Source of the DNA: an uncultured Bacteroidales bacterium
GTDB lineage: Bacteria; Bacteroidota; Bacteroidia; Bacteroidales; P3
NCBI GenBank assembly: GCA_900317955.1
Contig: ONIP01000002.1
Span: 1 to 64,000 of the forward strand
Direction of reading: 5' to 3'
DNA: 64,000 bases
Below, in pieces: positions 46,135 through 54,496 of this stretch. Within the stretch, counting starts at the first letter, position 1. Every line of letters starts with the position of its first letter. Under the pieces are notes generated by a model. It searched no databases. It was not told the origin of the DNA and saw only the letters and a list, made by a program, of their open reading frames with translations. The position numbers and the translations under genes are program-made.

Positions 46135-47007
46135 CTACTTCATCCCGCGTGCGGTCTTGATTTGTTCGTAGGCTTCGTTTATCTCTCTGAACTGCTCAAC
46201 GGCATTCTTTTTCACCTCTTCGCCCATCGTCTCGACCCTGTCGGGATGATATTTCATCGCCAACCTGCGGTAGGCTTTCTTCACTTCCTCGTCGCTGGCA
46301 GAGCTGTCCAAACCCAACACTTTATATGGGTCGCGACGTGTGTTGCTTGACGACGTGCCGCTGCTACTGCCGCTATAGCCTGAGCCTGTGTATCTGCTGT
46401 CACGCCTTGTTCCCGACGACACGTGACGGGTAAAAATCGAAATATAATCTCTCGGATTAATACCCAGCCTGTTGGCTATCGAGCGCATTGTGACATTCTC
46501 TTCCGTGGTGTAGGAATTATCCGCCACCGACAAGCCGAACAGAAAGTCAACCATGTGGTATCGGGTGGTGTAGTCAGTGTTTTGCTTTATCTGCGTACTT
46601 ACTGCATCTATGTCTATATAGGTCTCGGGCTTGACCAAATCACGAAGCATGGCGAGATAGTTCTTCCCCTTCTCTTCGCCGTAGTTTTTCAGCAGAAACT
46701 GCTTCACATAATCCAGTTCGGAACGGCGCACCTCTCCGTCCGATTTCATCACGGCGGCGATCAGCACCAGCAACGCCACGTCAATGTCCTCTTGTGTTCC
46801 CGTGTTCTGGTAAGGGCCTCTTCGGCCGCTGTGGGGTGCCCCGTTGTTGCCCATGGTATAATCGCTGTTACCAAGTCTTGAGGTGTTCTGGCTCCAGCCC
46901 TCGCCGATACCCTCAATGGTACGACCTAAAAAATAACCCAACAATGCCCCTATCGGGCCTCCGCTTACCCAGCCCAAGCCGGTGAGTATCCATTTCGTTA
47001 CACCCAT
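46135..47007 (-). CDS. djlA: DjlA-like TerB/J-domain co-chaperone
   Basis: 290 residues. A glycine-rich hydrophobic N-terminus ([16 protein letters not shown]) that may anchor the protein, a TerB-like acidic helical domain (~60-180, [20 protein letters not shown]), a Ser/Gly/Thr linker, and a C-terminal J-domain ([20 protein letters not shown]) with HPD in MKYHPDRVE. Such proteins stimulate DnaK at the membrane. It follows the dual-protease gene by 12 bases, so it is probably cotranscribed with it. Confidence 0.88.
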   Translation of the reverse strand: MGVTKWILTGLGWVSGGPIGALLGYFLGRTIEGIGEGWSQNTSRLGNSDYTMGNNGAPHSGRRGPYQNTGTQEDIDVALLVLIAAVMKSDGEVRRSELDYVKQFLLKNYGEEKGKNYLAMLRDLVKPETYIDIDAVSTQIKQNTDYTTRYHMVDFLFGLSVADNSYTTEENVTMRSIANRLGINPRDYISIFTRHVSSGTRRDSRYTGSGYSGSSSGTSSSNTRRDPYKVLGLDSSASDEEVKKAYRRLAMKYHPDRVETMGEEVKKNAVEQFREINEAYEQIKTARGMK

Positions 47008-47019
47008 GTCGGTTTTTAT

Positions 47020-50000
47020 TTATTGGAGAATTAATTTCTGTGTATACAATCCTTTATGCGTGGTAAGCGTCACAAAATATATTCCACGGGCAAACCCCTC
47101 TGTGTCAAACTCACACTTGCCTCCCGAGGCACGGCGTTTCACAACCGTATGCCCCACGGCGTCAAGCACTGACACCTCGCAGCCCTCGTCTCCCGCCAGT
47201 TCCTGCGGCCAGGTAACGCTGAAACTGCCTGTTGCAGGGTTGGGATACAAACGCATATTGCCTTCCGCCACAGGGTTCTCAACCCCTTCGGTCAAAAATT
47301 CTACCGAGAAGGTACATGTGCTCCGGTTTGTGACGATATCATAAATGCGGAATGAACGCTCAGGCGTACCGTCTGCCAAATAGGGATGGGGGTCTGTTCT
47401 GGGACCGAATTCCGAAAGCCCCTGCTCTGCATTAAATATAGCCCGCAAGGGGTTGCCGTTCACTGTATCTATCTCGCTGCCCGGACGGAACACCCAGTAA
47501 GCATTGGGCGTGTCAAAGTTAAAGAACATATTTCCTGAGTGCAAAATATCTGTCTTCACCGTGTCCATCCAACGCCCTATCACCAATCCGTTGTAGGGCA
47601 GATCTTCCTCAAAATGATCCGAGGCATTGCGGTATTCTATGGTATACCACTGGTTTGTATCAAGTCCCGACTTGATATAATACAGCCGGGGATGCATTCC
47701 AAAGGTGCTGCCATTGCTCGATATAGTATAATTACCGTTTTCTGTAATCTGAACCGGTGCATCGCCCACATGCAGGATTTTATGCTTGTAAATTCCCGAA
47801 GGTTGGCACATCAAGCCCGAACCCATCAAATCAAACGGCACTGCCGTAACCCGCGTGTAATGATTGTAGTGATACAAGTCGGGCAACCCAATCGAATGGC
47901 ACATCTCGTGACAGAACGTACGCGTAGAAAAATAGGATGGTCCCGAACCTTCAAACTCAAAATTAAAGGCATGTACCCGCTTCCCGTTTATAGTAACAGG
48001 GTTGTCCATCGAGTCTTGGGGAAAGAATTCCATGTGCGGCCACAGCAACTCTCCCCATCCGTCTACATCTCCCTGCACTATGATCGACAAATTGTCTATG
48101 TTCCCGTCATAATTCCCGTCCAATGACTCTAACTCCGGCACCTTGCGGGCTGAATCTATATACCTCGCCACGCGGGCTATCAACTCTGCCTCGCGCATGG
48201 ATATACCCACTTGCGGATTCGGTGTAGTGTAGCCGATAGTGTTGCTGTCGCTGTAAGGTTGGAAATATCCTCGAGGCATCGGGTCGACATACGACACTAC
48301 TCCGTTGCCGCTGTTCTGCTTGGCAAATGTAGTGTTAAAATGGATTCTCCCATACGACATCTCTCTGAAAAAATAGGCCACACTGTTTATCGACTGATTG
48401 AACATATCCTTGAACGTCATGAATGGGGTCGTTATCTCAGGGTCCCCTCTAAAACGTACAAACACCACCAAATTGGTCAACTCCCTGATGAAGGTGTCTA
48501 TCACTTCGAAGTCGGCTGTATTTACATAATCGAAATCGGGCAGATACAACGTATTGTCTACGGGGTTGCCTGCACAGAACGAATCCATACTGTACTGCAT
48601 AACTGCCGAATACGTACCCGTTTCCAACATCAACGGATAGGCAAAGTCACAACGCACCGTATCCCCCACGCCCAACGTCACCTTTCTACCATCCACACAT
48701 CCATGATATGTGCCTCCTCCATCGTAAATATTCACTCCCACATACATGCTTCCTGCACTATCCCCGATATTGGTCATGCTGTAATGACCGCTGATGTCGC
48801 CTCCGCTCGCAAAACACTCTGAATCCATCTCCAAGTCACTCGCCATCACTATCACTGCCCCGTTGTCTGTGTTAGGTTTCAGGTTGATTATGCAATATTG
48901 CAAAGGTGTGAAATCATATTGCACCATCGGGCGCAGCACAGTGGTAGAATAATAGCCGTTGCACGAACCGCCCCAACCCCAATTCACATGGAAATAATCC
49001 ATCGTGTCATACCCGTCAAAAATAAACGCGTGTCCACCCGCCAAGGTGCCTTCGTCGTCGTTCCTGTACGACTGGCCGCCATATATCACAGGCCGTCCCG
49101 CCGCCAAATCCGATTTCAACAATTCCTCCCACGCCGTTCTCGTATAATAGTTTCTATACTCATACCTGCAGTCCCCGCTATAGTGGAAAAATCTTACCAT
49201 CCCAAGCATGCACGTGGCAAGACTGGCGCCAGAACTGCCTGCACAATCCGAATTATATCTCATATTGCTGGCCACTCCGCAGTGAAAGAGCAGCGTAGCC
49301 ACTGCCTCCACCTCAGCCGCCGAACTCGTGTCCGTAAGCTTGTAAGGCATATTTGCATAATCGTATGTCACCGAAGAGAAGTCCGTCCCAACAATACCGT
49401 AATGCCAGCAATTGTCCAACCCTTCATAACTGTAATAATGGCTGCCGTACCCATGCTGAGGGAACTGCCAATAACGCATCACTTGACCCATGGCCAACGC
49501 CACACATCCCACCGTCGGGTGATTCTCAAACCGTGCCATATTACTGTCCAATGCGTATGTGCTGTCATACGGCACCAAACTGTTATATCCATGCCTTGCC
49601 TGGGTCCATTCCGTCTCCAACAACGGAGCCACACTGTCGGGATAACCGTCCTTGGCTCCAGCCCTGTTCCACTTTCTTGGAGTCAAATACTCACTGTCCA
49701 CCATATCAAGGCTGTCCATTTGTCGCTGATATTCCTTTAGCCAGTACTTCACATTGGCGGGCAACGCTCCTGCGTTCACGCTCCCCCGGTGTGAATAGCC
49801 AAGCACCGGCCTGGCACGTCCGTCATCACTCACTATCACAAAACCGCCTTCTTTATAATTGTACACTGCCAAACTTTCCACCCCCTCCAACTCAACCCTC
49901 TGCATCATTACAGGTGCCTTTTTACCCATCTTCAATCCCCACTCGCGGGCATTATCCTCCATCTCGCGGGGAGTCAACTTTTGTCCTTGGGCGGTCAGCA

Positions 50001-50040
50001 GTAGCATCACCGCTGTCATAAGCATGATATATTTTTTCAT
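47020..50040 (-). CDS. T9SS-exported dual protease: C10 cysteine peptidase + M6 metallopeptidase
   Basis: 1006 residues in one frame. Signal peptide 1-19; streptopain-type propeptide ~20-130; C10 (SpeB-like) domain ~135-390 with Cys179 (HPTVGCVALAMGQVM), His337 (GGHAFIFDGY) and the NWGWGG oxyanion region (353-358). A beta-sandwich linker (~395-515) leads to an M6-type metallopeptidase domain (~520-900) with HEMCHSIGLPD at 711-721 (HExxHxxGxxD) and a Met-turn DLMGSG (737-742). The last ~80 residues (RLYPNPATGSFSV, VSVLDAVG, GIYFVTLTTHKG) are a type A T9SS sorting domain. Both active sites look intact. It sits between AsmA-like and djlA-like genes. Confidence 0.88.
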   Translation of the reverse strand: MKKYIMLMTAVMLLLTAQGQKLTPREMEDNAREWGLKMGKKAPVMMQRVELEGVESLAVYNYKEGGFVIVSDDGRARPVLGYSHRGSVNAGALPANVKYWLKEYQRQMDSLDMVDSEYLTPRKWNRAGAKDGYPDSVAPLLETEWTQARHGYNSLVPYDSTYALDSNMARFENHPTVGCVALAMGQVMRYWQFPQHGYGSHYYSYEGLDNCWHYGIVGTDFSSVTYDYANMPYKLTDTSSAAEVEAVATLLFHCGVASNMRYNSDCAGSSGASLATCMLGMVRFFHYSGDCRYEYRNYYTRTAWEELLKSDLAAGRPVIYGGQSYRNDDEGTLAGGHAFIFDGYDTMDYFHVNWGWGGSCNGYYSTTVLRPMVQYDFTPLQYCIINLKPNTDNGAVIVMASDLEMDSECFASGGDISGHYSMTNIGDSAGSMYVGVNIYDGGGTYHGCVDGRKVTLGVGDTVRCDFAYPLMLETGTYSAVMQYSMDSFCAGNPVDNTLYLPDFDYVNTADFEVIDTFIRELTNLVVFVRFRGDPEITTPFMTFKDMFNQSINSVAYFFREMSYGRIHFNTTFAKQNSGNGVVSYVDPMPRGYFQPYSDSNTIGYTTPNPQVGISMREAELIARVARYIDSARKVPELESLDGNYDGNIDNLSIIVQGDVDGWGELLWPHMEFFPQDSMDNPVTINGKRVHAFNFEFEGSGPSYFSTRTFCHEMCHSIGLPDLYHYNHYTRVTAVPFDLMGSGLMCQPSGIYKHKILHVGDAPVQITENGNYTISSNGSTFGMHPRLYYIKSGLDTNQWYTIEYRNASDHFEEDLPYNGLVIGRWMDTVKTDILHSGNMFFNFDTPNAYWVFRPGSEIDTVNGNPLRAIFNAEQGLSEFGPRTDPHPYLADGTPERSFRIYDIVTNRSTCTFSVEFLTEGVENPVAEGNMRLYPNPATGSFSVTWPQELAGDEGCEVSVLDAVGHTVVKRRASGGKCEFDTEGFARGIYFVTLTTHKGLYTQKLILQ

Positions 50041-50066
50041 ATCTTTTTAATTTTATTTCAACCTAC

Positions 50067-52091
50067 TCAAAACTTTGTCGTCACAACATATCCCTCTCTC
50101 TTCACATCCTTGTCCGGCTCCGAAACAGTTATACTGAACTGCCGTTCCTGCACTCCCAATTCTATCAAGTGGCGTTTCAAAATCATGTTCCTGCGCTCGT
50201 GGTTCTCCTCCACCTTGCTGCTCTTGGTGGGGCGGGTAACAAGATTCAATTCCAAAACAACATTCTCGTCCATCTTGGCCAACTCGGCAACCTTGTCAAT
50301 CTGGTAGAACTGCTCAGAGGTGAAATCACGTTCGTCGGGATCCACCTCAATGAACATATTGCCATTGTCGTCCACTTTCATGCCTTCAATGGCGCGCGAA
50401 GGCGTGGTCACCACTTTCACTATCAAATTGCCGAGCGTTTTCCATACCAATTTGAAATAGTTAAACTTGGGACTGTCCACATCGCCCGATACGGGTACCG
50501 GCAAAAATACCTTCTCATCCTTGTCCTTCAGCACATACAACGCCGCCTTCACTGGCAGTTTCAGTTTCGGCTTCACATCACTACGTTTCTCTCCAAGCGT
50601 TGGCTTGAATATATCTATCCTGTTGTCGCCCTTCAACTTGCTATTGTTTATCGTGTTCATACTGGTAAAGCTGAACACTCCGTCACTGAATGGCATCCCG
50701 AAATATGCCACCATATAAGGACTCAAATCTGTCAGATGCAACCCTTTAATATTCAGGCGCAACTTCTGGAACTGTTTCCAATTGGAAATATCCCCCTCCC
50801 AATCCACAATCGCCTTTCCTCCACTGGGCAGCGTGGCCAGCATACGGGCGTTGTTTCGCCCCGCAGTGCTGACATTCTCCGCCGTCAGCCGCAAATCCGT
50901 AACCGCAAACTCAAAATCGTCCGGCAGCGTGTGGTCGGCAAAAGTAAAGTCAATATCAGTCAATGCCACGTGTCCCAGTCTCAAGCGCAACGGCTGGGCC
51001 TTGACAGGGCTCTCCTCCACCTCACCTTCATCCTTTCTTCGCTCCTCATCACCTGCTACACTGTCCGCGGCAACTTCCTGCACCAACAATCTCGACAAAG
51101 TATTACTGCTGTCCGAAAACAACTCATACTTCATCTGCAACCCGTCAATCTCCACCTTGTTAATGTTGTATATATTCTTGCCAGGCACTATCTGTTCCAC
51201 ATCCAATCTAAGGCTCTTCAACTTGGCCACAGTCCCCAAATCCTTGTCACTCAACTCCACTCCACCCACATTGGCCTTCACCTTGAAACTGGCATTCATC
51301 AAACTGTCCAAACTGCCACTGGCCGACGCCTCCACTGCCAGATGGCCATGCAGCCGATCCACATTGGCCACATTAACAATGTACGGCCGAACCTGGTCCA
51401 GTGCAAACCCTTCCAGCCCGACGGTCAAATCAAAATGATTGTCAGCCGGATTCATAGCCGCCCGCATACTCAACTGGCCTCCGTCGTCAAACGACAGCGT
51501 CAATCCCGCGTCAGTGTTCTCGCTCCCACCAATTGTAAAATCAGGCACCGTCAAATTCAAATCATTCATGCCCCAATGGCTCTGACGCTGCACATCGGTA
51601 TAATTCAACTTGCCGCGCACTATCTGCATGTCGTGCAAACTCACCACCCAACTGCTCGGCACCGTGTCCTCCGGCTCCTCAGTCTCGGTACTGTCTTGCT
51701 GAAAATGTTCTATTATGCTCGCAAAATTAAACCTGTTACCATCCTGTTGCAACTCCACATCAAGCCCTGTCAATGTCACATGGCGCACATACACCGTCTT
51801 GCCTATCAGCCTCAACAAACTCACCCCTACATCCAAACTCTCGAATCCGGCAAACAACGTCTCTCCGTCATCCTCATACACCGTCAACCCGTCCACCTTC
51901 ACATGCCCAGTGAACAGATTCACTCCCGCTCCCTCCACATTCATCCGTCTTCCAAGCAACTCCTCTCCGTGGCTGTTCACATAATTCTTTGCGGCACACC
52001 CGCCAAAGAGCGTTCCAAACACCACCAGCAACAACAACACAGCTGCCAACGATGCAACCACTATCAATGCAATTCTCACCAACTTTTTCAT
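50067..52091 (-). CDS. AsmA/DUF748-like envelope protein
   Basis: 674 residues: one N-terminal membrane helix, then a long beta-rich periplasmic region. AsmA-type N-terminus (GRRMNVEGAGVNLFTGHVKVDGLTV split as LLGRRMNVEG and VKVDGLTVYEDDG), a central repeat-like beta-strand domain and C-terminal DUF748 features ending in an OmpA-like-looking ERNMILKRHLIELG. Members of the AsmA group are thought to carry phospholipids across the periplasm. First gene of a leftward unit with the dual protease 26 bases downstream. Confidence 0.75.
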   Translation of the reverse strand: MKKLVRIALIVVASLAAVLLLLVVFGTLFGGCAAKNYVNSHGEELLGRRMNVEGAGVNLFTGHVKVDGLTVYEDDGETLFAGFESLDVGVSLLRLIGKTVYVRHVTLTGLDVELQQDGNRFNFASIIEHFQQDSTETEEPEDTVPSSWVVSLHDMQIVRGKLNYTDVQRQSHWGMNDLNLTVPDFTIGGSENTDAGLTLSFDDGGQLSMRAAMNPADNHFDLTVGLEGFALDQVRPYIVNVANVDRLHGHLAVEASASGSLDSLMNASFKVKANVGGVELSDKDLGTVAKLKSLRLDVEQIVPGKNIYNINKVEIDGLQMKYELFSDSSNTLSRLLVQEVAADSVAGDEERRKDEGEVEESPVKAQPLRLRLGHVALTDIDFTFADHTLPDDFEFAVTDLRLTAENVSTAGRNNARMLATLPSGGKAIVDWEGDISNWKQFQKLRLNIKGLHLTDLSPYMVAYFGMPFSDGVFSFTSMNTINNSKLKGDNRIDIFKPTLGEKRSDVKPKLKLPVKAALYVLKDKDEKVFLPVPVSGDVDSPKFNYFKLVWKTLGNLIVKVVTTPSRAIEGMKVDDNGNMFIEVDPDERDFTSEQFYQIDKVAELAKMDENVVLELNLVTRPTKSSKVEENHERRNMILKRHLIELGVQERQFSITVSEPDKDVKREGYVVTTKF

Positions 52092-52133
52092 ATCCAGAAA
52101 ATTATTTAAAGGCGAAATAATATACTAAAAATG

Positions 52134-52141
52134 CAAATATA
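52134..52141 (-). promoter_or_regulatory. Bacteroidota -7 box (TATATTTG) of the AsmA-dual protease operon
   Basis: TATATTTG followed by C, 42 bases before the ATG at 52091. No further box is visible before the dual-protease gene. Confidence 0.6.
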
Positions 52142-52172
52142 CACAAAAAAATTGAAAGAAAACAAGAACCCT

Positions 52173-52266
52173 GACAATTCCGACCCACCTGACAATTCCG
52201 ACCCGCCCGACAAGTCCGACCCGCCTGACAAGTCCGACCTCCCCGCTGTGGGGTTTCAACCCACAG
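52173..52266. repeat. Four 18-bp tandem repeats plus hairpin
   Basis: Units at 52173-52190, 52191-52208, 52209-52226 and 52227-52244 share GACAA(T/G)TCCGACC(C/T)(A/G)CC(T/C) with few changes, followed at once by a hairpin CTGTGGG/CCCACAG (52246-52252 with 52260-52266). Frames on either strand give hexapeptide repeats, but there is no supported gene. The remainder of the 52092-52478 gap holds two divergent promoters and a leader. Confidence 0.8.
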
Positions 52267-52356
52267 TAATGAAAAAAAGTGACTTCCCAACATCCGCAAC
52301 CGACATTAACCTAACTTTTTACTGAAGAAAAAACCTAATACAAGAAAAAAAAGTTG

Positions 52357-52364
52357 TAACTTTG
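52357..52364 (+). promoter_or_regulatory. Bacteroidota -7 box (TAACTTTG) of the ECF-S-like gene
   Basis: TAACTTTG followed by C, leaving a 114-base leader to the ATG at 52479. A TTCCGC/GCGGAA hairpin (52427-52444) lies in the leader; no known riboswitch is recognised. Confidence 0.5.
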
Positions 52365-52478
52365 CAAAAGACAAAACTGCCCACCGCACAATCTAAACAA
52401 CAAAAACACAATACGATATACAATTATTCCGCATTCATGCGGAACGAAAGCATAAATACTCAATTAAATAAAGCAAAC

Positions 52479-53018
52479 ATGAACACCAATTATTCCCCCG
52501 CCGCACTCAGCACCCGTCTCAAAAACAGCACCATTCTGCGCACAGCACTCATCGACAGCGTCCTGCTCGCCACGGCATGCCTCATCCCCACCCTCTCACA
52601 CATCACAGCACTGCCCCTCTACCAACTCAACCCTATGCTCCTCGTGCTCCTTGCCGGCATGCTCTTTGTCCCCTCCCGTGCCAACACAATGCTCCTTGCC
52701 CTGTTGCTCCCCACCGTCTCAATGCTCGCCGTCGGCATGCCCACCCCTCTCAAAGCCGTCTGCATGGTGGCCGAAATGCTTACTATTGTCTCGCTCTTCT
52801 CACTCCTTCAGAACCGCTGGGGCACTTCCACTCCTAAACTCTTTGCCTCCCTCCTCGCCGCCATGCTCTGCGGCAAAATAACATACTATGCCCTTAAAGC
52901 GCTCCTCATCGCTCCCGCCGCTCTCATCTCCACCCCCCTCGCACTCCAGGCAACCGTAACCCTCGGCGCAGCCCTCCTCTTCTGCGCCGCACACCACCTC
53001 CTTCATCGCAACAAATAA
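52479..53018 (+). CDS. Small polytopic membrane protein, ECF transporter S-component-like
   Basis: 179 residues from MNTNYSPAALST; earlier in-frame Met codons lie in the leader. Five or six hydrophobic helices (VLLATACLIPTLSHI, PMLLVLLAGMLFVPS, MLLALLLPTVSMLAVG, MVAEMLTIVSLFSLL, ATVTLGAALLFCAAH) and a short basic end. Size and helix pattern, with a PTPLKAVCMVAEM loop, resemble S-components of energy-coupling-factor vitamin transporters, but no substrate signature is readable and no EcfA/T gene is near. Next gene 7 bases downstream. Confidence 0.5.
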   Translation: MNTNYSPAALSTRLKNSTILRTALIDSVLLATACLIPTLSHITALPLYQLNPMLLVLLAGMLFVPSRANTMLLALLLPTVSMLAVGMPTPLKAVCMVAEMLTIVSLFSLLQNRWGTSTPKLFASLLAAMLCGKITYYALKALLIAPAALISTPLALQATVTLGAALLFCAAHHLLHRNK

Positions 53019-53025
53019 CCACACC

Positions 53026-53796
53026 ATGAAAAAAACACTTACAACCCTCCTGTTCCTTGCTGCCGCACTCACCCTCGCGGCACAACCCGACAGCACCATC
53101 CTTCAAAAAACCTTCTCTGTCGGCCCCGACACTAAAGTCCTCTTTTCTCCCGGCAACCTCCAATACCAACCCTCCACCCACCTCTGGCGTTTCGCCTCTT
53201 CACAAACTGAAACCCTCGGCTGGCAAGAAAAACAATCCTACCCCAAATACCGCGGTTGGATAGACCTCTTCTCATGGGGCTCCGCACTCAATCCCACCGA
53301 CTTCGAACAACAACAAGCAAACAACTTCGTCGACTGGGGACTCTTCTGCGCACTCCCCACCGGACAAGGAAAACAATGGCGCACCCTCACCCTCGCCGAA
53401 TGGACCTACCTGCTCAGCAAACGTCCCAACGCCCGACGGCTCTACGCCCTTGCCTACGTGTGCGGACACTATGGGCTAATTCTCCTTCCCGACAACTGGC
53501 AACGCCCAAAAGGCATCTACATGCGCACCGGTCCTAAGGAAGAAAACTACAACGCCTACAACGACGAGCAATGGCAACGCCTGCAAACCGCCGGTGCCAT
53601 CTTCCTGCCCGCCGAAACCAAACGCATCGGCACCCAGAGCCAAGGATCCGCCTTCTCCTGCCGCTACTGGTCCTCTTCCCCAAATCCTAACAAAAACAAC
53701 GAAGCCCTCTACCTCCTCGTCGACCCCTACCTGCCACAAATCAAGTCAGCCCCCGCTTCCCACGGACTCTCCGTCCGCTTGGTCCAAGAATACTAA
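53026..53796 (+). CDS. Secreted FISUMP/FGE-like protein
   Basis: 256 residues, signal peptide MKKTLTTLLFLAAALTLAAQ. The mature part opens with FSVGPDTKVLFSPGNLQYQ and continues with WRFASSQTETLGWQ, RGWIDLFSWG and a final YWSSSPNPNK...ALYLL block. This is the layout of a large Bacteroidota/Fibrobacter group of extracellular proteins related to the formylglycine-generating-enzyme/C-type-lectin fold. Function unknown. Sits between the ECF-S-like gene (7-base gap) and a cytidylyltransferase gene (4-base gap). Confidence 0.65.
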   Translation: MKKTLTTLLFLAAALTLAAQPDSTILQKTFSVGPDTKVLFSPGNLQYQPSTHLWRFASSQTETLGWQEKQSYPKYRGWIDLFSWGSALNPTDFEQQQANNFVDWGLFCALPTGQGKQWRTLTLAEWTYLLSKRPNARRLYALAYVCGHYGLILLPDNWQRPKGIYMRTGPKEENYNAYNDEQWQRLQTAGAIFLPAETKRIGTQSQGSAFSCRYWSSSPNPNKNNEALYLLVDPYLPQIKSAPASHGLSVRLVQEY

Positions 53797-53800
53797 TACC

Positions 53801-54487
53801 ATGAACATCGCTATCATTTTGGCGGGCGGCACGGGTTCCCGTATGGGCGCCGACAAACCCAAACAATTCATCGAGGTTGACGGACGGTCAGTGATAGAAC
53901 GCTGCATCGACGCCTTCGAAGCCGCTCCGGGCATCGACGAAATCGCCGTGGTTATGCACCCGCAATGGACCGCACTCATGCACAAAGTGGCCGAACATAA
54001 CACATGGAAAAAACTAAAGAAAATTCTGGAAGGCGGCAGTGAACGCTACATGTCGAGTCTCAACGCAATAGCCGCCTACATCGACTACCCCGACGACACC
54101 AACCTGCTGCTGCACGACGCGGCGCGCCCCTGGGTAAGCCAGGAAGTGATAGCCCGCACAGTCCAAGCCCTCACCCATCACGAAGCCGTGGCCGTAGGCA
54201 TCCCCTCCACCGACACCGTGTGGGAGGTACGGCAGGACTTCGACAAACAGCTGAGCAAATTCATCGTCCGCATCCCTGAACGCAGCACCATGTGGCGCGC
54301 ACAAACCCCGCAGGCCTTCCGCCTGCCCCTTATCCGCGACGCCTACCAGCATGCTCTGCAAGACCCCCAGTTCCACGCCACTGACGACTGCGGTGTAGTC
54401 CGCAACTACCTCCCCGGCACCAAAATAATAATAGTCCCCGGCGAAGAACAAAACCGCAAAATAACCTTTAAAGAAGACCTCCTGTAA
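53801..54487 (+). CDS. IspD/TarI-family cytidylyltransferase
   Basis: 228 residues, start at MNIAIILAGGTGSRMGADKP, 4 bases after the previous gene. Nucleotidyltransferase fold: PKQFIEVDGRSVIERC, LLHDAARPWV, STDTVWEV, RAQTPQAFRLPLI and the late TDDCGVVRNYLPG with VPGEEQNRKIT. The family makes CDP-methylerythritol (IspD) or CDP-ribitol (TarI). The TDDCGVV and PGEEQN blocks look closer to the TarI-like branch, but this cannot be settled by eye. Its stop is 9 bases from the convergent IgGFc-like gene. Confidence 0.75.
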   Translation: MNIAIILAGGTGSRMGADKPKQFIEVDGRSVIERCIDAFEAAPGIDEIAVVMHPQWTALMHKVAEHNTWKKLKKILEGGSERYMSSLNAIAAYIDYPDDTNLLLHDAARPWVSQEVIARTVQALTHHEAVAVGIPSTDTVWEVRQDFDKQLSKFIVRIPERSTMWRAQTPQAFRLPLIRDAYQHALQDPQFHATDDCGVVRNYLPGTKIIIVPGEEQNRKITFKEDLL

Positions 54488-54496
54488 CGCACTCTC

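Noticed and set aside
50169..52109. A 646-codon frame on the + strand opposite the AsmA-like gene
   Set aside because: Rich in His/Gln/Arg with no conserved motif; the - strand gene has promoter, anchor helix and family features.
52102..52325. Repeat-encoded frames across the 18-bp repeats
   Set aside because: Open on both strands simply because 18 is a multiple of three; no start context, and they overlap promoters.
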